A stretch of 64,000 nt of DNA from assembly GCA_034509735.1 (NCBI GenBank), contig JACGWO010000002.1:29683636-29747635 (forward strand). Reading direction: 5' to 3'. Under the pieces are notes generated by a model. The model searched no databases, was not told the DNA's origin, and saw nothing but the letters and a program-made list of their open reading frames with translations. Made by a program: the position numbers and the translations under genes. This document shows, piece by piece, positions 60,038 through 64,000 of the stretch (positions are counted from its first letter, which is position 1; each line of letters begins with the position of its first letter). The stretch is from Sesamum alatum. Taxonomy: Eukaryota > Streptophyta > Magnoliopsida > Lamiales > Pedaliaceae.

Positions 60038-61244
60038 TATCGCTCAATAATTTTCTTCTTTTCAAAAAAGTCCTATACGCATAATATTCTAAAAAGCTCT
60101 AGAAATCGATACATCATTGGAAAATGAGAGAGGCCTTAAAAATACTGTGTTAGTTGGACATTTGAATTTCATCTTGAAAGTTGTTAAACGTTTTAGGAAA
60201 ATAGAAGAGAAGTTATCTTTGCATGTTTTCCTTGTCCCAATCAAAGACATCAGGTAGTTGATGGGACTCAAATATTACAAAGCATGATCATCACTGAATG
60301 CAAGAAACTAAATCATAAAAGCAAGCCTCGTTAATGTAACCATTTTTCGCTCTATTTTGTGAATATCATTAGGTGGGCATGTTTATCTTTCCTTTCAAAT
60401 TTTAGACCAAACTATGACGTGACTCCTTCATATTACTAGTAGAACACATCGAGAAAACAATCATATTCATAATTAAGGAGCAAACACCTGACAACTATTA
60501 TTATCCCACTTTTGTTGGAACTTCTTACAATAATTTATTTTCAAGAATTGAACTACTAAGTTATAAAATTGAACAAAACTAAAATTGGGCAGGAGAACAG
60601 AATTTCTCACTCACATCCAAAGAAAATTGTAAAATTGTAGTAGTTGGTGGGCATATTGGTAGCATATCTATGACAAAAGAGCTCATTTCCAAGTTCACAA
60701 ATGCTCTAGAGTCCAAACTTTGGCACATGAAAGTATATTAATTGACTAGCAACTATAAAATTATTATCTAATTTTTGTGTTCGTAACAACAACTTATTCG
60801 ATAAAAATTCAGACATATCTTAGTCAGTGACACAATGAATAGAGAAGTTTGGACAAAGATTGATGAAATACCAAGAAAATTAGAGTTCTATTGCAACAAC
60901 TTATTTTACTCTACCATACATCTACCAAGAAAGCTTATCTATTGGTGCTTGATATTTTGGTTATATCTAAATTTTGTCAGTCAATAGAACACCTGTCACC
61001 AAAGTCCCTTTTGACATATAAAAAAAGTATGCCTCAAAAGGCTTCTTATCAGATTGACAATTAATATCCAACCAGACTTTTAACATTGCCACATCACCAA
61101 AGAGACGTATACCAAGTTAATCAAGGACATAATTCCTAGAGTAAATACTTTAATTGTAGTAAATCGCATACTGGTCTGTTGCCCCAATAGTGATCCATAA
61201 TAATTTAGTATTTAACAACCCAATCATCCCAAACAAAATCACAG
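60038..61244. other. Unassigned AT-rich sequence
   Basis: About 1.2 kb with only short frames (the longest 60 codons) and no motif I can name. It may be unique host DNA or a very old transposon. It ends at the inferred edge of the family-D LTR. Confidence 0.4.
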
Positions 61245-63509
61245 TGAGATTAAAAAATGTGTGGAATTTAAATCGCGTTCAAGGGGTGTGCCCTTGAATG
61301 TTCCTGGGCTATTGGTGTATAAACGTAGAATGTAAACAAATAAAATAAACAAGCATTCACGGTTATGGAATAAAAGAAGAAACAGAGAGAATAAACGTAA
61401 ATCAGAATACCTTTCTCAGTTTTCTACTCCAATTGGCTACACGCGTTGGCTTCATTCACTACGTTCATCCATGCGAGGCCTCAATGTAAGGACCCTCTAA
61501 ATGCGTCCACACCACATCGGAATGGTGAGATTCATCCTCATCCTAGATGGGAATGAATCTATGGAAGAGAAAATCAAAACCACACTATCGATTAGTGTGT
61601 TTCGATGTTCCTTTGTTTTTCATTTGGTTCTAAACCAAGAATAACACAAGGTAGGAGAAGGAAAAAGTCGGCTAGGAATGTAGAGAGTGATGCCCGAAAA
61701 TTCATTGAGAATTAGAGAGAAAAAAATCATCCAATGTTTGTTTTGGTAAGAGATGGAATGATATGAGATATGGAAGGAAGACATAGTCTTTTAAGCCATA
61801 AGGCGACTTCCACATATCTCTCTAACCTTCCATAACCTCTCCACAACTATATACATTATATGTTGATGATTTTTAGCTTTTTCCCTACAAGGAATTCAAT
61901 ATTTGACCTAGTTAAAGTCGAATGTGGGCTAGCTTGTGCATTTGGATCGGGCTCATTTAATTTGTCCAACAAATTAATTAGAGCTCAATTACTAAATCTA
62001 TGGGACTTATTATTTAATCTAATTAAATAAAATATACAATAGAAAAGGCCCTAGTGAATATTTAATCTAATTAAATATTCATAAGCCCAAATGCACTTAA
62101 TTAATTAATGGATCCAATCCACTTAATTAATTAAGCCCAAAATAATAATTAATCCAATTAATTATTTCTAGCCCATTTCTACTAATTAATGAATCCAGTT
62201 CATTAATTAGGCAAGCCCATCTCCTAATTAACTAGTGATTCCAATCCACTAATTAATTAGTCCAAGCATCTTTAAAATTAATCCAATTAATTTTAAAAGC
62301 CAAATCCAAAATTCAATTAATCCAATTAACTAAATTTTGGACCAACCATCCAATCAAAAATTTCGCATAAATAATTTAATTATTTATGCTCTCCACGAAT
62401 TAATTTAATCCAATTAAACTAATTCACCTCTTCCTGAATTAATTCCAAATTAATTCAATCACTTCTCAGTGATTTGTATGTGGCTCTTTACGTTCACCCT
62501 TAGCTAGACTTAAGCTTGTGTCCAACAAAATTATCTCTGATTAACCAGTAATCGAAAATAGCTCATTACCATGGGTGGTCATCTACCAACGGTCCATGGC
62601 ACTAGAGACTAGGTGAATAACGGCGTGAACATTTAGGCTCCAAGTTCCAAACGGGTTTTGTCCTATTGTCGACCGTCTCCCGCCTTAGTCTAGGGTATGA
62701 AATTGGGTGTCGGTTCTCATCCTTTTAGTAGGAAACTATGCTTCTTACTCGAGATGTGTTTACTCTATTGATCGACGTAGAACATCCCTTCCTACTCAAT
62801 CATTTGCTATGGCCATCTTAGAACACGTAGGAGACATCACCGTCATGTATTGACAGGGGACAGATCTTTTCTTGGAATCCACCATCCTCAATACATACTC
62901 CGACTTCACTGGACAAGGCTTATAATGACTATGTAAAAGACATAGTCACCTCTCACCAGATTCAAGATACAGTTTTGTATGCACATGATTCCCATGATTT
63001 CTCAAGTCCGAGAACTAATCCCGTACTATCAAAACCGGGAATTTCAGCCATACCGACCAGGCCTCCAAGGCTTCAATGATAATTCCCACGAGTCAATTCA
63101 GTCAATCAACTACAGGCCAATTAACCGCCTAAAATTGAATAGACGATCTCTGTCAGTCGCCGATGAAACTCGACACTCACCCAGTGAATGCAATACTTAG
63201 TGAAAGTCTTAATAGGACACTCGATGCCTAGTCTCGAGGTCCTCGACTTGGAACGTCTCAGACCCCCTCAAAAATTAGTTTCATAATTGCCATCTAATGT
63301 GTAGCCCAACTACATGGGTTATCTAATTGGTCTGTGGGCATTTTTTGTGACGTTAAAACATCATTCAATGTTAGTAGTAAGCATAACAAACACAAATGCA
63401 AGTGATGAACACGTACTCAATTCATCAGGTTAATATTGCATTAATAAAGATTGATGAACAGTTCCCAAAACTGCCAATCCAATTAGCTTTTTGATCACCT
63501 ATTTTAACA
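61245..63509 (-). mobile_element. 3' LTR of a minus-strand family-D copia element
   Basis: The minus strand runs from TGTTAAAATAGGTGATC at 63509 to about 61245 (TGAGATTAAAAAATGTG on the plus strand). About 2.27 kb. It has the shared U3 block (62563-62618), the R/U5 hairpin at 61573-61606 (loop ATCGA), a CAACGC-containing block near 61437, and the U5 hairpin TTCAAGGG-CACAC-CCCTTGAA at 61278-61298. Sequence right of 63509 is pol, so this is the 3' LTR. The left edge is inferred. Confidence 0.8.
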
Positions 63510-64000
63510 ATCTCGCACTTGACCTCAAAGCCAATTACATATGTCACTCAGAACCTTTTGAGAATGAGTACTCTACGATACCGACATAGTCTGTGGGTCC
63601 TCTATTTTTCTGTTGAGGTAATACGGTCCAACCGTATATCACCCCTTTCTACCATCAGTACATGCAGATGGTGGTTGTTTAAGAATTTTTCATGGATCTT
63701 GTGCCTAGTTTTCAACCTCCAAGGCAACTACTGGCTCGACCGTGCTAGCCACCACATCCATCAAATGGAAGCGGTTTTTCATCCAAACCACTTTCCAAAA
63801 ATGACTTCCAAAGTTGCTATACATTCGACTTTCGTGACAAAATATCGTGATATCCCACTTGAAACATTTTCAAGCTACCACATACACTATTAAGTCCGAA
63901 CGTACATAGGCATTAAGACTAAACATTATTCACATGATTGTGGAAGCTAATATTGCTATAGCCTTCCAGAATCAACTCTCCATAAATCGTGCATCAAGGA
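63510..64000 (-). pseudogene. Family-D pol, RNase H end, decayed (runs off the window)
   Basis: The minus strand shows a polypurine tract (AAGTGCGAGAT) at the LTR, a CNWL-like C-terminus corresponding to MGDWL, and upstream a degenerate copy of the RNase H region: a GATTCTGGAAGGCTATAGC block near 63959-63977, and then pieces matching the WMKN and STVEPVVA region of related copies. Many stops and shifts. The remainder of the element lies beyond 64000. The plus-strand frame at 63519-63893 is a shadow of it. Confidence 0.75.

Noticed and set aside
60089..60271. Short minus-strand frame in the unassigned AT-rich region
   Set aside because: 60 codons, no family resemblance, no supporting neighbours.

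Overview
The window looks like intergenic heterochromatin from a flowering plant. It is almost entirely nested Ty1/copia LTR retrotransposons, plus one plant L1-type LINE (present twice, once truncated) and two small inverted-repeat DNA elements. I recognise no host gene, tRNA, rRNA or CRISPR array. The evidence for a plant genome is the copia polyproteins with primer-binding sites matching the 3' end of initiator-Met tRNA, a LINE with plant-type DUF4283/CCHC ORF1 and a plant-type ORF2 with RNase H, and LTR-in-LTR nesting with 5-bp target duplications. The species cannot be told from sequence alone. Family letters A-G below are my own labels.

Layout. 1-4717: minus-strand 5' part of a family-B-like copia element (GC-rich leader, PBS, 5' LTR); its LTR is split by a solo family-A LTR at 2166-4371 (TSD ACCCG). 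4718-6569: 5' half of a LINE, broken off and joined to family-B pol. 6579-13948: two truncated family-B units in tandem (pol end, LTR, integrase-to-RNase-H, LTR). 13949-21671: a family-A element (stub of 5' LTR, PBS, leader, decayed gag-pol, 3' LTR), again followed by the ACCCG duplication, a 341-bp piece of the same minus B-type LTR, and a fuller LINE (22018 to about 31245). A solo B LTR (25212-27197, TSD GAAGC) interrupts the LINE ORF2. The blocks 2166-6569 and 19444-23869 are two copies of one segment.

31462-46412: a minus-strand family-E LTR that carries a solo family-G LTR (32538-35071), which carries a 429-bp MITE (33232-33660), and separately a complete family-B element (35179-45553, TSD TCACT). 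47322-59040: a minus solo family-C LTR that carries a complete minus-strand family-A element (48872-58679, TSD ACACC). 59135-60027: a MULE-like non-autonomous element with a GC-rich core. 61245-64000: the 3' LTR and decayed RNase H end of a minus-strand family-D element that runs off the window.

How the parts relate. Family B has a complete set of domains (gag, protease, integrase, reverse transcriptase, RNase H), broken only by point changes, and is a plausible former driver. Both family-A copies lack the same roughly 340-nt piece of the reverse transcriptase core yet sit at independent sites, so A appears to be a non-autonomous family moved in trans. Across families the LTRs share little primary sequence but keep the same structures: a U3 module, an R/U5 hairpin with loop ATYNA, a U5 hairpin with an NACAC loop and compensated stems, a U5-leader complementarity bracketing the PBS, and (A and B) a pair of CACGAGTCGTG palindromes in the leader. 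These structures are the most interesting content of the window.
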